56,691 nucleotides of DNA. Origin: Chloroflexota bacterium (lineage in GTDB: Bacteria > Chloroflexota > UBA11872). Made by a program: the position numbers and the translations under genes. Below the pieces are notes generated by a model, which saw nothing but the letters and a program-made list of their open reading frames with translations, made no database searches and had not been told where the DNA came from. Location: assembly GCA_026707285.1 (NCBI GenBank), contig JAPOXD010000054.1:1-56691 (forward strand), written 5' to 3'. Shown piece after piece: positions 35,090 to 43,410 of the stretch. Positions within the stretch are counted from its first letter, which is position 1. Every line of letters begins with the position of its first letter.

Positions 35090-36109
35090 GTGCGCATTGC
35101 CATCAACGGGTTCGGGCGGATCGGCCGGCAGGCATTTCGCGCGCTGCTGGAACGCCAGCCGCAGGCCGAGGTCGTGGGCATCAACGAGCTGGTGGACCTG
35201 GAGACGCTGGCCCACCTGCTGCGCTACGACAGCAACTATGGGCGCTTTCCGGGCGAGGTGGCCGTGGATGGCACGGACCTGGTGGTCAACGAACATCGCA
35301 TACCCACCACCTCGCAACGGGAGTGGGACCGTCTGCCGTGGGGCGACCTGGGCGCGCAGCTGGTGATCGAGGCCACGGGCGTCGGCACCGAGCGGGAACG
35401 CGCCGCGCTGCACCTGGACGCGGGCGCCGAGCGGGTGCTGATCACGGCGCCCGCCACGGGGGCCGATCTCACCCTCGTCATGGGCGTCAATCACGACCGC
35501 TACGATCCCGCCGCTCATCACGTCGTGAGCAACGCCTCGTGCACCACGAACGGTTTGGCGCCGCCGCTGGACACGCTGCACCGCGCCTTCGGCGTGCGGA
35601 AGGGCCTGATGTCCACGGTGCACGCCTACACCGCGTCGCAGGCGCTGGTCGACGGCCCGGCGGGCGACATTCGCGAGGCCCGCTCCGCGGCGATGAGCAT
35701 CGTCCCGACGTCAACCGGTGCCGCCAAGGCCATCGGATTGGTGATCCCCGAGCTCGAGGGGCGCATGCACGGCGCGGCCTATCGCGTGCCCGTGCCCACG
35801 GTGTCCATCGTGGAGTTCGTGGCGCACCTGGAGCGTCCGGCGAGCGAGGCGGAGGTCAACGACGCGCTGCGCGAGGCGGCCGCGAACCGGCTGCGGGGCG
35901 TGATGGCGATCAACGACGAGCCGCTGGTGTCGGTGGACCTGCGCGGCGACCCCCACTCGTCGATTGTCGAGGCCGAGAGCACCATGGCCATCGGCGACGA
36001 CCTGGTGAAGGTCGCCGCGTGGTACGACAACGAGTGGGGCTATGCCTGCCGCGTGGCCGACGCGGCGGCGCTGGTCGCCGCCGGGACGCCCGCGGCGGCC
36101 GCCGTCTAG
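35090..36109 (+). CDS. gap: Glyceraldehyde-3-phosphate dehydrogenase, type I
   Basis: 339-residue glycolytic enzyme oxidising glyceraldehyde-3-phosphate to 1,3-bisphosphoglycerate with NAD(P) and phosphate. NAD-binding VRIAINGFGRIGRQAF opens the protein; the catalytic cysteine is in SNASCTTNGLAPPLDTLH, the partner histidine in STVHAYTASQALVDGP, and the C-terminus has WYDNEWGYACRVAD. GTG 35090 is chosen because GGGAGGG lies nine bases upstream and the family begins exactly there; the open frame further upstream reads untypical residues. Followed by pgk after 42 bases, the classical gap-pgk pair. tpiA is separated, 8 kb away. Confidence 0.96.
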   Translation: MRIAINGFGRIGRQAFRALLERQPQAEVVGINELVDLETLAHLLRYDSNYGRFPGEVAVDGTDLVVNEHRIPTTSQREWDRLPWGDLGAQLVIEATGVGTERERAALHLDAGAERVLITAPATGADLTLVMGVNHDRYDPAAHHVVSNASCTTNGLAPPLDTLHRAFGVRKGLMSTVHAYTASQALVDGPAGDIREARSAAMSIVPTSTGAAKAIGLVIPELEGRMHGAAYRVPVPTVSIVEFVAHLERPASEAEVNDALREAAANRLRGVMAINDEPLVSVDLRGDPHSSIVEAESTMAIGDDLVKVAAWYDNEWGYACRVADAAALVAAGTPAAAAV

Positions 36110-36151
36110 CCGCAACCGCCTGGTGGCGTCCGTCGCCGATGGGTTCGCCGC

Positions 36152-37327
36152 ATGAAGCGCGGACTGGCGGACCTTGACGTCAACGGTCGCCGGGTCTTCG
36201 TCCGCGCCGACTTCAACGTGCCGCTCGACGGGGACGCGATTCGCGACGACTCCCGAATCAAGGCGTCGCTGCCCACCATTCGGGACCTGCGCGACCGAGG
36301 CGCGCGCGTGGTGCTGGCCTCGCATCTCGGCCGGCCGCAGGGCGCCCCACGTCCCGAGCTGTCGCTGGCGCCCGTCGCGGAGCGCCTCGCGCAGTGCCTC
36401 GGCGCTTCGGTTCCCCTGGCCCCCGACAGCGTCGGTCCCGAGATCGAGCGGCTGACGCGCGAGCTCGCGGCCGGGGAAGTCCTGCTGCTCGAAAACGTGC
36501 GTTTCCACTCCGGCGAGGAGGCCAACGACCCGGCTCACGTGCGTGCGCTGGCGCGGCTGGCCGACCGCTACGTGAATGACGCCTTCGGCACGGCGCACCG
36601 GGCGCATGCCAGCACGACCGGGCTGGCCCACGCGCTGCCCGCCGCCGCCGGGCGTCTCATGCTGGCCGAGCTGCACGCGTTGGACCCCATCGTGCAGGGA
36701 CCGCCGCGGCCGTTTGCGGCCATCGTGGGCGGGGCCAAGATCACCGACAAGATCGCGCTGCTCGAGCGGCTGGCGGCGACGGCTGACGTGCTGATCCTGG
36801 GCGGGGCGATGGCCAACACCTTCCTGGCGGCGGACAGCGTTGACATCGGTCGGTCGCGGGCGGAGAGCGCGGCAGGCGCCGTCGCTCGAATTCGGTCCTC
36901 GGTTGCCGCGACGGGCTGCCGGCTGGTGCTTCCGGTTGATGCGGTGGTGGCCAACGCGGCAGCCGACGACGCGGCCCCCGTCACGGTGGGGCTGGACGCG
37001 GTACCGACCGACGCCATGATTCTGGACATTGGCCCCGCGTCGCTGGCGGCCTACGCCGAGGCGCTCGCCCGCGCGCGCACGGTTCTGTGGAACGGTCCGG
37101 TCGGCGTCTATGAGTTGGCGCCGTTCGCTGCCGGCACGCTGGGTCTGGCGCGGCTCCTCGCCGACTCGCCCGCCCAGGTGGTCGTGGCGGGCGGCGACGC
37201 GGTGGCGGCGGCTCAGGCGTCAGGTCGCGCGGAAGACTTCGCCCACCTGAGCACGGGCGGCGGCGCGACGCTCGAGCTCATCGAAGGCCGCGAGCTTCCA
37301 GGCGTGGCCGCGCTGCCGGAGGGTTGA
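36152..37327 (+). CDS. pgk: Phosphoglycerate kinase
   Basis: 391 residues, the normal bacterial length. It transfers phosphate from 1,3-bisphosphoglycerate to ADP. Substrate-site RVFVRADFNVPLDG, SHLGRPQG, LENVRFHSGEEANDP and DAFGTAHRAHAST lie in the N-terminal domain; the nucleotide domain has IVGGAKITDKIALL, MILDIGP, VLWNGPVGVYEL, VVAGGDAVAA and the closing LSTGGGATLELIEGRELPGV. ATG 36152 gives the standard MKRGLADLDVNGRRV start. Co-transcribed with gap. The 3' side is followed directly by composite repeat copy 3. Confidence 0.97.
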   Translation: MKRGLADLDVNGRRVFVRADFNVPLDGDAIRDDSRIKASLPTIRDLRDRGARVVLASHLGRPQGAPRPELSLAPVAERLAQCLGASVPLAPDSVGPEIERLTRELAAGEVLLLENVRFHSGEEANDPAHVRALARLADRYVNDAFGTAHRAHASTTGLAHALPAAAGRLMLAELHALDPIVQGPPRPFAAIVGGAKITDKIALLERLAATADVLILGGAMANTFLAADSVDIGRSRAESAAGAVARIRSSVAATGCRLVLPVDAVVANAAADDAAPVTVGLDAVPTDAMILDIGPASLAAYAEALARARTVLWNGPVGVYELAPFAAGTLGLARLLADSPAQVVVAGGDAVAAAQASGRAEDFAHLSTGGGATLELIEGRELPGVAALPEG

Positions 37328-37393
37328 GGCGGGTCATCGTCCCCGCGCGGCGGCGATGGCGTCTCGGGCTGCACGCAGCCCGGGCCACCCGAC

Positions 37394-37510
37394 CTGGATT
37401 CCCGCCCTCGGAGACTGCTGCAAAATCCAGCCGGGGTTGGGGATGACCGGGCGCATCCTGTCCGCGCCCAGGTTCAGCGAAGGGTGGATTCCCGCCTTCG
37501 CGGGAATGGC
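37394..37510. repeat. Composite repeat, copy 3
   Basis: Between the convergent ends of pgk and selB (37328-37530). It opens with GGATTCCCGCC, then the head GGAGACTGCTGCAAAATCCAG (37410-37430), GGGGATGACCGGGCGCATCC, and a tail hairpin ATTCCCGCC-TTC-GCGGGAAT (37488-37507). The tail ends GGCG instead of GACG. The rest of the spacer shows nothing recognisable. Confidence 0.65.
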
Positions 37511-37530
37511 GAATCGTGGGCCCGACTTCT

Positions 37531-39420
37531 CTACTCCGGCAGCCAGCTCCGGTCGAGGAGGATGCGGGCTTCGCCGACGCGGCGGGTGACGGCCTGGGCG
37601 TCGAGGTGCTCCAAGAACGCCAGGACGTATTTGCGGCTGGTGCCCAACTGGTCGCGGAGTTGCTTCACCGTGATCTGGTCGCTTGCGGCGAAGGCCTCGC
37701 CAATGGCCTCCCGCCAGCGCGCATAGCCCGCTTGGGTGAGGCCGAATGTCGGCGTGATGCGGACGAGTTCACCCGCGGTCGCCAGGGCGTCGAGGAGCGC
37801 GCTCGAGGCTCCCTGGGAGCGCGCCAGCGCGGGGAGGTCCGGCGGCGCGAAGCCGCCCTGGTCGAGCGCGGCGAGGAAACGGTCGGCCTCCGGGCCGTGC
37901 GGCGCGGCCGATTGTCCAGGCGGCAGGACTCGACCTTCCTTCAGGACGAGCCGGCCCTGCTCAGCCATGCCTTCGAGCAGCGCCGCGACGAGGGGCGCGG
38001 GGGCTCCGAGCTCCTGGGGCAACGCCGCCCGCGACAGGCCTGCGGCGGCGCGTGGCGATAGCCGGGCACGGATGCGCCGGCGCAGTGCGTCGACGACGGC
38101 GGCCGGCGCCGCGTAGCCGCCGACGACGCTCAACCCGCCGGCGCGCTCCACCTCGGCCACCAATGCCGTCACCTGGTCGAGGCTCAACTCGGTGCGTCGC
38201 GCGATCTCGACCGGCGTGAGCGGGCCGCCGGCCTCGACCGCCGCGGCCACAAGTTCGGCGGGCGGGGCGCGGCGAGCGCGTTCGAGGGCCTCCAGCGCGT
38301 CGCGGTCGCCGCGCGGCACGTGGCGGGCCGCCGCGCGCACGATCTCGCCGCCGCCAATGGTCATGGGCGGCGAGAGCCGCCGGATCACATAGGGGTCGCC
38401 CTTGCGGATGGCGACCGCCTCGCCAAGCCGCCACTGGACCCAGCCGGCGCTCCCCGGCTGGATGGGGTCGGCCTCCAGGTAGCGCAGCGCCGCGACGACC
38501 TCGGCGGTGCCCGAGTGCCACGACACGCGCTCCCCTGGCTTCAGCGCGCGCGGCGCCGACGGCAGCAGGCGCAGCGTGGCGTCCACGCGTCGCGTCTCGG
38601 TGGCGGCGCCGGGCGCGGCGACCACCGTGCCGCGCGGGACGTCCGCGGGCGCGATGCCGCCGAGGTTCACCGCCACGCGTCGTCCCGGCCAGGCGCGGTC
38701 CTCCGCCGCGCGATGGGTCTGCAAGCCGCGCACGCGTGTCCGCGCGCCACCCGGATAGAGGTGGACCATGTCGCCCACGTCCAGCGGCCCGCCGGCCAGC
38801 GTGCCCGTCACCACGGTGCCGAAGCCGCGCTGGGTGAAGGCCCGGTCCACCGGCAGTCGCGGTCCGCCAATCTGCGGTCGGGACAACGGCTGCGCGAGCA
38901 GCGCATCCAGCGCGTCCAGGAGCGCGTCCAGTCCGCAGCCGTCGCGTGCGGAGACGGGGACGATGGGCGCTTGGGCCAGCGAGCTGGCCGCCAGGGTCTC
39001 CCGCACCTCCTGTTCGACAAGGTCGAGCCATTCCTCGTCCACCAGGTCCGTCTTGGCCAGCGCGACCACGCCGCGCTCAATGCCCAGCAGGGTCACGATG
39101 TCGAGGTGCTCGCGCGTCTGCGGCATCACGCCTTCGTCGGCGGCGACCACGAACAGACAGGCGTCGATGCCGCCCACGCCGGCCAACATGTTGTGAATGA
39201 ACCGCTCATGCCCCGGAACGTCCACCAGGCTCACCGAGCGCCCGCTGGGCAGGGTGAGCCAGGCGAAGCCCAGGTCGATGGTCATGCCGCGGGCCTTCTC
39301 TTCGGCGAGACGATCCGGGTCGATGCCGGTGAGCGCGTGCACCAGGGTGGACTTGCCGTGATCGACGTGCCCCGCCGTGCCAACCGTGGCCGCGGGCGGG
39401 GCGGCGCTCGCGGCCGTCAC
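37531..39420 (-). CDS. selB: Selenocysteine-specific elongation factor SelB
   Basis: 629-residue translation factor that brings Sec-tRNA to in-frame UGA codons by binding the SECIS hairpin. G-domain motifs: AGHVDHGKST (16-25), switch region EEKARGMTIDLGFAWL (40-55) with the DLGF typical of SelB, DVPGHERFIHNML (67-79) and AKTDLVD (122-128). Domains II-III follow (about 175-350). From about 400 the C-terminal part has winged-helix repeats (PLTPVEIARRTELSLDQVTALV; ITVKQLRDQLGTSRKYVLAFLEHLD), which contact the mRNA hairpin. The start GTG overlaps the panC stop (GTGA). selA, selD and tRNA-Sec are not in the window. Its presence predicts selenoproteins in this genome; one lies at 43411-43662. Confidence 0.95.
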   Translation of the reverse strand: MTAASAAPPAATVGTAGHVDHGKSTLVHALTGIDPDRLAEEKARGMTIDLGFAWLTLPSGRSVSLVDVPGHERFIHNMLAGVGGIDACLFVVAADEGVMPQTREHLDIVTLLGIERGVVALAKTDLVDEEWLDLVEQEVRETLAASSLAQAPIVPVSARDGCGLDALLDALDALLAQPLSRPQIGGPRLPVDRAFTQRGFGTVVTGTLAGGPLDVGDMVHLYPGGARTRVRGLQTHRAAEDRAWPGRRVAVNLGGIAPADVPRGTVVAAPGAATETRRVDATLRLLPSAPRALKPGERVSWHSGTAEVVAALRYLEADPIQPGSAGWVQWRLGEAVAIRKGDPYVIRRLSPPMTIGGGEIVRAAARHVPRGDRDALEALERARRAPPAELVAAAVEAGGPLTPVEIARRTELSLDQVTALVAEVERAGGLSVVGGYAAPAAVVDALRRRIRARLSPRAAAGLSRAALPQELGAPAPLVAALLEGMAEQGRLVLKEGRVLPPGQSAAPHGPEADRFLAALDQGGFAPPDLPALARSQGASSALLDALATAGELVRITPTFGLTQAGYARWREAIGEAFAASDQITVKQLRDQLGTSRKYVLAFLEHLDAQAVTRRVGEARILLDRSWLPE

Positions 39421-40331
39421 GCCGGGGTCGGCGGACCGCTGCCCGTTTCAGCCGCGGCGTCGGCCAGCAGCGGTGCGGGATCGATATCCACCAGGCCGTC
39501 GCCCAGGACGAAGTTGTCGATCAGGCGCACGCCGTCAACCCAGGCGGCCACGAGCAGGACCGCAGCGCCGGCCTGGGGGGAAAGCTCCTCCAGCGTGAAT
39601 GGATTGCGCGCAACCGCATAGTCGACGGTGACACCCGGTTCAGCCTCCAATTTCCGCCGCATGGTGCGCTCCAGGCGATCCGCCCCCCGCTCGCCGCGCC
39701 GCCAGGCCCCGGCCCCGGCCGCCAACGCGCGATGAATCGCGCGCGCCGCCTCGCGGCCCTCGACCGACAGCCGCACGTTGCGCGTGCCCAGGGCCAAACC
39801 ATCGTCGCTACGCACGGTGCCGACCACGCGCACCGCCACGCCGAGCGCAAGATCCTGCACGACTTGCCGGATCACCCGCGTTTGTTGCCAATCTTTCTGC
39901 CCGAGGTAGGTGCGCTCGGGGCGCGTGAGGTTGAGCAGCAGAACGACCACGGTGGCGACGCCGTCGAAATGGCCCGGCCGGCTGGCGCCTTCGAGCACGC
40001 CGCTGAGAGTCGGTACGCAAACCTGGGTGGCGAACTCCGGCCCGTAGATCTCGTGGGCCGGAGGGACGAACACCACGTCGGCGCCCTCGGCTTCAAATCG
40101 ACGCAAATCGGCCGCCTCGTCGCCGGGATAGGTCGCGGCGTCTTGCTCGATCTCAAACTGGATGGGGTTCACGAAGAGCGTGCCCACCACGGAGGCGCAT
40201 TCGCGGCGCGCGGCGCGCAGCAGGGCGGTATGGCCGTCGTGTAAGCCGCCCATCGTGAACACGGCGCCAACGGGATCCGGGAGTTGGGCGCGCGCCGCCG
40301 CCAATTCAGCGCGCGTGCGCGCCACGATCAT
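39417..40331 (-). CDS. panC: Pantothenate synthetase
   Basis: 304-residue ATP-dependent ligase joining pantoate and beta-alanine to pantothenate for CoA synthesis. Motifs: FTMGGLHDGHTALLR (usually TMGALHxGH; the HxGH nucleotide motif is intact), TLFVNPIQF, SRPGHFDGVATVVVLLLNL and YLGQKDWQQTRVIRQV (G-x-KD-QQ). The RSDDGLALGTRNVRL segment has GTRN in place of the common SSRN. C-terminal domain present (VDYAVARNPFTLEEL). It overlaps selB by 3-4 bases, an unusual partnership. panB and panD are not in the window. ATG 40331 is the start. Confidence 0.93.
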   Translation of the reverse strand: MIVARTRAELAAARAQLPDPVGAVFTMGGLHDGHTALLRAARRECASVVGTLFVNPIQFEIEQDAATYPGDEAADLRRFEAEGADVVFVPPAHEIYGPEFATQVCVPTLSGVLEGASRPGHFDGVATVVVLLLNLTRPERTYLGQKDWQQTRVIRQVVQDLALGVAVRVVGTVRSDDGLALGTRNVRLSVEGREAARAIHRALAAGAGAWRRGERGADRLERTMRRKLEAEPGVTVDYAVARNPFTLEELSPQAGAAVLLVAAWVDGVRLIDNFVLGDGLVDIDPAPLLADAAAETGSGPPTPA

Positions 40332-40557
40332 GCCGTGGCTCGGTGGCTGGGGCTGGTCATGGCGTCATGGCTGCGGCGGTCACCCTCTCCCTCCAGGGAC
40401 ACCTTTGCAGATTCCGGTAGGGGCAGGCCTGAGACTCGCCCGCGTGCCAAGCATCCAGCGTGCCTCCAGGTTCGACCGGACCGGACTCCGGCCTCCGCCG
40501 GAGTGACGGAGGGGGTGGCGGTTGTTCCGGTCCTGACCGCGCTCCATACTGCCAATC
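40332..40557. repeat. Composite repeat copy with an internal GTAGGGG palindrome
   Basis: Upstream region between divergent panC and the GlcD/E-like gene. Head-like GGGACACCTTTGCAGATTCCGG at about 40396-40417, then GTAGGGGCAGGCCTGAGACTCGCCC (40418-40442, degenerate palindrome), then the tail hairpin GACTCCGGCCTCCGCCGGAGTGACGG (40484-40509). This copy is the most diverged. Both divergent promoters must lie in this 226-bp spacer. Confidence 0.55.
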
Positions 40558-41916
40558 ATGGCACTTGAAGCTGAGGCGCCGGTCGCCCCATCGGCTGTGG
40601 AAATCAAGGCCGCGCTAACGCGGGACCTGCCTGCCAGCCGCATCCGCACCGGCAGCCTCGGAGCGTTGGCCGTGGACGGGATCGAGCCGTCCGTGGTCGT
40701 TCAGCCCGAGCATCCGGATGAAGCGGCGGCCGCGCTGGCGCGGTGCGACGAGGTTGGCGCCGCGGTCGTACCGCGCGGGGGCGGCGCCCAGATGGCGCTG
40801 GGCAACATCCCGGAGCGCGTGGACGTGGTGCTCGACATGACTGCGCTCGATCAGATCGTGACCTACACGCCGGCGGACCTGACGCTTGGCGTGCAAGCAG
40901 GAATCTCGCTGGCCGCGCTGCAGGCGCGCTTGGGCGAGGAAGGCCAGCACCTGCCGCTGGACCCGCCATTCGCGGCATCCGCGACGCTGGGCGGCCTGAT
41001 GGCCACCAACACGTCGGGCCCCCGCCGGGTGGCCTCGGGCTCGCTGCGCGACCTGGTGATCGGCGCGGAGACGGCGGGGCCGGACGGCGCCATCACCAAG
41101 TCCGGCGGCATGGTGGTCAAGAACGTGACCGGCTATGACCTGCACAAGGGTCACATTGGCGCGCTGGGCACCCTGGCCCTCATTACGCGCGTGAATCTCA
41201 AGGTGGCGCCGCTGCCGACCAACGAGCGCACGGCGGTCTATGGCTACGCGTCGGCGCTCGACGCGGGGGGCGCCGTTGGGTCGATCGTGGGCCTGCCCGT
41301 TGCGCCCACAGGGGTCGATCTCATCGACCGGCGACTGGTGGCGACAGCCGACGTGCCGGGCCGGCCTTGGCTGCTGGCGGTGCGCTTCGCGGGGACGGAG
41401 GCCGGGGTGACCGCGCAACTCGCGATGGTCCACGAGACGCTCGCCTCGAACGGCGCCGCCCCGCACTTGCTGGAGGGCGACGCGCAGCGCGACTTCTGGC
41501 GCGACGCGGTGCGCGTGGCGGAACCGCCGCCGACCGGCGAGCCGTATACGGTGTGCCGCATGAGCGCCCTTTCGTCGCAGATTCCATCGCTTCTCGGTAC
41601 GGCGGCCGAGATCGCCGCCGAGCACGGCCTGGAGTGGCGCGCGGAGGCGCACGCGGTGAGCGGCGTGGGGCGGGTGCGCTGGACGGACGGCGACGACGAC
41701 GCGGTCTGCCGCGCCGTCTCCGACCTGCGCGGCGCCGCGCGGATGTTCGACGCTCCCGTCGTGGTCGAGGCGGCGCCACCCGGCGTCAAGCGCCGCCTGG
41801 ATGTTTGGGGCATGGACCCGTCCAACGCCGCGCATGCGCTCGCCAGCGAGTTGCGGCGCGCCTTCGATCCCAACCGCACGCTCAACCCCGGGCGCTTCCT
41901 GGCGGACGCCGTATGA
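40558..41916 (+). CDS. FAD-linked oxidase subunit, GlcD/GlcE-like
   Basis: 452 residues of the FAD-binding type 4 (PCMH) fold. Seen: PDEAAAALARCDEVGAAVVPRGGGAQMALGN (the FAD pyrophosphate loop), GVQAGISLAALQARLGEEGQHLPLDPP, ATLGGLMATNTSGPRRVASGSLRDLVIGAE, MVVKNVTGYDLHKGHIGALGTLALIT and the C-terminal FDPNRTLNPGRF. The KNVTGYDLHK stretch and shorter length resemble GlcE more than GlcD. Likely oxidises a 2-hydroxyacid such as glycolate or lactate and passes electrons to the FeS subunit encoded next, whose ATG overlaps this stop (ATGA). No separate GlcD is adjacent, so this may be a two-subunit variant. Substrate unproven. Confidence 0.85.
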   Translation: MALEAEAPVAPSAVEIKAALTRDLPASRIRTGSLGALAVDGIEPSVVVQPEHPDEAAAALARCDEVGAAVVPRGGGAQMALGNIPERVDVVLDMTALDQIVTYTPADLTLGVQAGISLAALQARLGEEGQHLPLDPPFAASATLGGLMATNTSGPRRVASGSLRDLVIGAETAGPDGAITKSGGMVVKNVTGYDLHKGHIGALGTLALITRVNLKVAPLPTNERTAVYGYASALDAGGAVGSIVGLPVAPTGVDLIDRRLVATADVPGRPWLLAVRFAGTEAGVTAQLAMVHETLASNGAAPHLLEGDAQRDFWRDAVRVAEPPPTGEPYTVCRMSALSSQIPSLLGTAAEIAAEHGLEWRAEAHAVSGVGRVRWTDGDDDAVCRAVSDLRGAARMFDAPVVVEAAPPGVKRRLDVWGMDPSNAAHALASELRRAFDPNRTLNPGRFLADAV

Positions 41917-43268
41917 GCGTGGCAGCGCCGCGGGTCGGCTTCAGCGCACACGACGCGCCCGATCCCGCCACCATCGCCACCTGCGTGCATTGCGGTTTGT
42001 GCCTCAACGAGTGCCCGACCTACCGCGTGCTGCGGCTGGAGATGGACTCCCCGCGCGGGCGGATTCAGCTCACCAAGGCGGTGTCCGACGGGCACATGTC
42101 CCTCACCAGCCCGACCTTTCTGAAGCACACCTTTCGCTGCCTGGACTGCCGCGCGTGTGAGACGGCCTGTCCCTCGGGCGTGAAATACGGCGAGATCATC
42201 GAGGACGTGCGCGCGCAGACGGTGCAGGCCGGGCTGTTGCCGCGGGCGCGGCGCGTCGCGGACCTGGTGCTGCGCCACGTTTTCACCCGACCGCGGGCCC
42301 TGCGGATGCTGGGGCAGGGCTTACGGCTGTATCAGCGCAGCGGCGTGCAGTGGCTGGTCCGCCGCAGCCGGGTGCTGCACGCCCTGGCGCCGCCGCTGGC
42401 GCGGCTCGACGCGATGTCGCCGCCGATGTCCGCGCAGTTCCTGCAGGCCGCCGACCTGCGCTTCGTTCCGGCCGAGGGCGAACGCCGCCATCGAGTGGCA
42501 TTCCTCACCGGCTGCATCATGTCGCTGTCACTCGCCGAGGCCCACCGCGCCTCGCTGCGAGTGCTGGCGCGCGCCGGCTGCGACGTCCACATTCCGGAGC
42601 ACCAGCAATGCTGCGGGGCGCTGCACGTGCACGGCGGCGCGCGCGAAACCGCCCGCGACCTGGCCCGGCGCAACATCGACGCCTTCGAGGCGGGCGGCTA
42701 TGACGCCATCGTCGTCAATTCCGCCGGCTGCGGCTCGACCCTGAAGGAGTACGGCCACCTGCTGGCCGGAGATCCCGCGTACGGCGAGCGGGCGCGCGCC
42801 TTCGTCGCCAAGGTGCGGGACTTCTCGGAGTTCCTGGCCGAGATCGAGGCGCCGGGCGGTTCAGCCGCGGTCGAGCGCGAGGTGATCTACCAGGACGCCT
42901 GCCACCTGGTGCACGCCCAGGGCATCACGCAGCAGCCGCGCGACCTGATCGGCGCGATTCCCGGCGTGAAGCTGGTGGAGACGGCCAACCCCACGGTTTG
43001 CTGCGGCGCCGCGGGCCTCTACAGCGCCACCGACACGGAGGTGTCGCTGCAAATCCTGGACGAGAAGCTCGACGCGATCGAGGCCACCGGCGCGCGCACG
43101 ATCGTGTCGGGCAATCCGGGCTGCATCCTGCACCTGCGCACCGGCGCGCGGAGGCGAGGCCTCGACCTGGAAGTGGTGCACCTCGCCGAGTTCCTGGATT
43201 CGGCCTACGCGGCTGGGCCCGGTCCCATCTCCGTCGATGAGACTGTTGCAGAGTCCGGCCAAGCTTGA
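41913..43268 (+). CDS. Iron-sulfur oxidoreductase subunit, GlcF-like (two 4Fe-4S, two CCG domains)
   Basis: 451 residues. Two ferredoxin-type cluster sites: C24-C27-C30-C34 (CVHCGLCLNECP) and C76-C79-C82-C86 (CLDCRACETACPSG). Two cysteine-rich CCG domains follow, with QQCCGALHVH and TVCCGAAGLYS. This is the electron-transfer partner of the FAD subunit, feeding the quinone pool in glycolate-oxidase-like complexes. The start is fixed by the 4-base overlap with the upstream gene. The last dozen or so codons and the stop lie inside a dispersed repeat (head at about 43240), so the native C-terminus, usually ending shortly after the HLAEFLD segment, seems to have been replaced by repeat sequence. 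Confidence 0.87.
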   Translation: MSVAAPRVGFSAHDAPDPATIATCVHCGLCLNECPTYRVLRLEMDSPRGRIQLTKAVSDGHMSLTSPTFLKHTFRCLDCRACETACPSGVKYGEIIEDVRAQTVQAGLLPRARRVADLVLRHVFTRPRALRMLGQGLRLYQRSGVQWLVRRSRVLHALAPPLARLDAMSPPMSAQFLQAADLRFVPAEGERRHRVAFLTGCIMSLSLAEAHRASLRVLARAGCDVHIPEHQQCCGALHVHGGARETARDLARRNIDAFEAGGYDAIVVNSAGCGSTLKEYGHLLAGDPAYGERARAFVAKVRDFSEFLAEIEAPGGSAAVEREVIYQDACHLVHAQGITQQPRDLIGAIPGVKLVETANPTVCCGAAGLYSATDTEVSLQILDEKLDAIEATGARTIVSGNPGCILHLRTGARRRGLDLEVVHLAEFLDSAYAAGPGPISVDETVAESGQA

Positions 43269-43372
43269 GGACCACCGGGCGAACCCTATCTGCCCCCAGA
43301 TTCAATGAAGGGTGGATTCCCGCCTCGTATCGAGTACGGGGCAGGCTCTTCGCGGGAATGACGAAGGGGTTG
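43238..43372. repeat. Composite repeat copy overlapping the glcF-like 3' end
   Basis: Head GAGACTGTTGCAGAGTCCGG (43239-43258) is within the coding sequence, followed by GCTTGAGGACCACCGGGCGA like copy 1. The tail hairpin (43314-43363) is the expanded type with the nested CGTATCGAGTACG palindrome seen at 19157-19204. Repeat and gene share the TGA at 43266-43268. Confidence 0.7.
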
Positions 43373-43410
43373 TTCGAGGCTCCCTCCATGGCAGAGGGCG
43401 CCAGGTAGCG

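Noticed and set aside
37328-37530. A possible tRNA-Sec gene beside selB
   Set aside because: The spacer is occupied by a dispersed repeat; no tRNA-like acceptor or TCA anticodon stem could be built.
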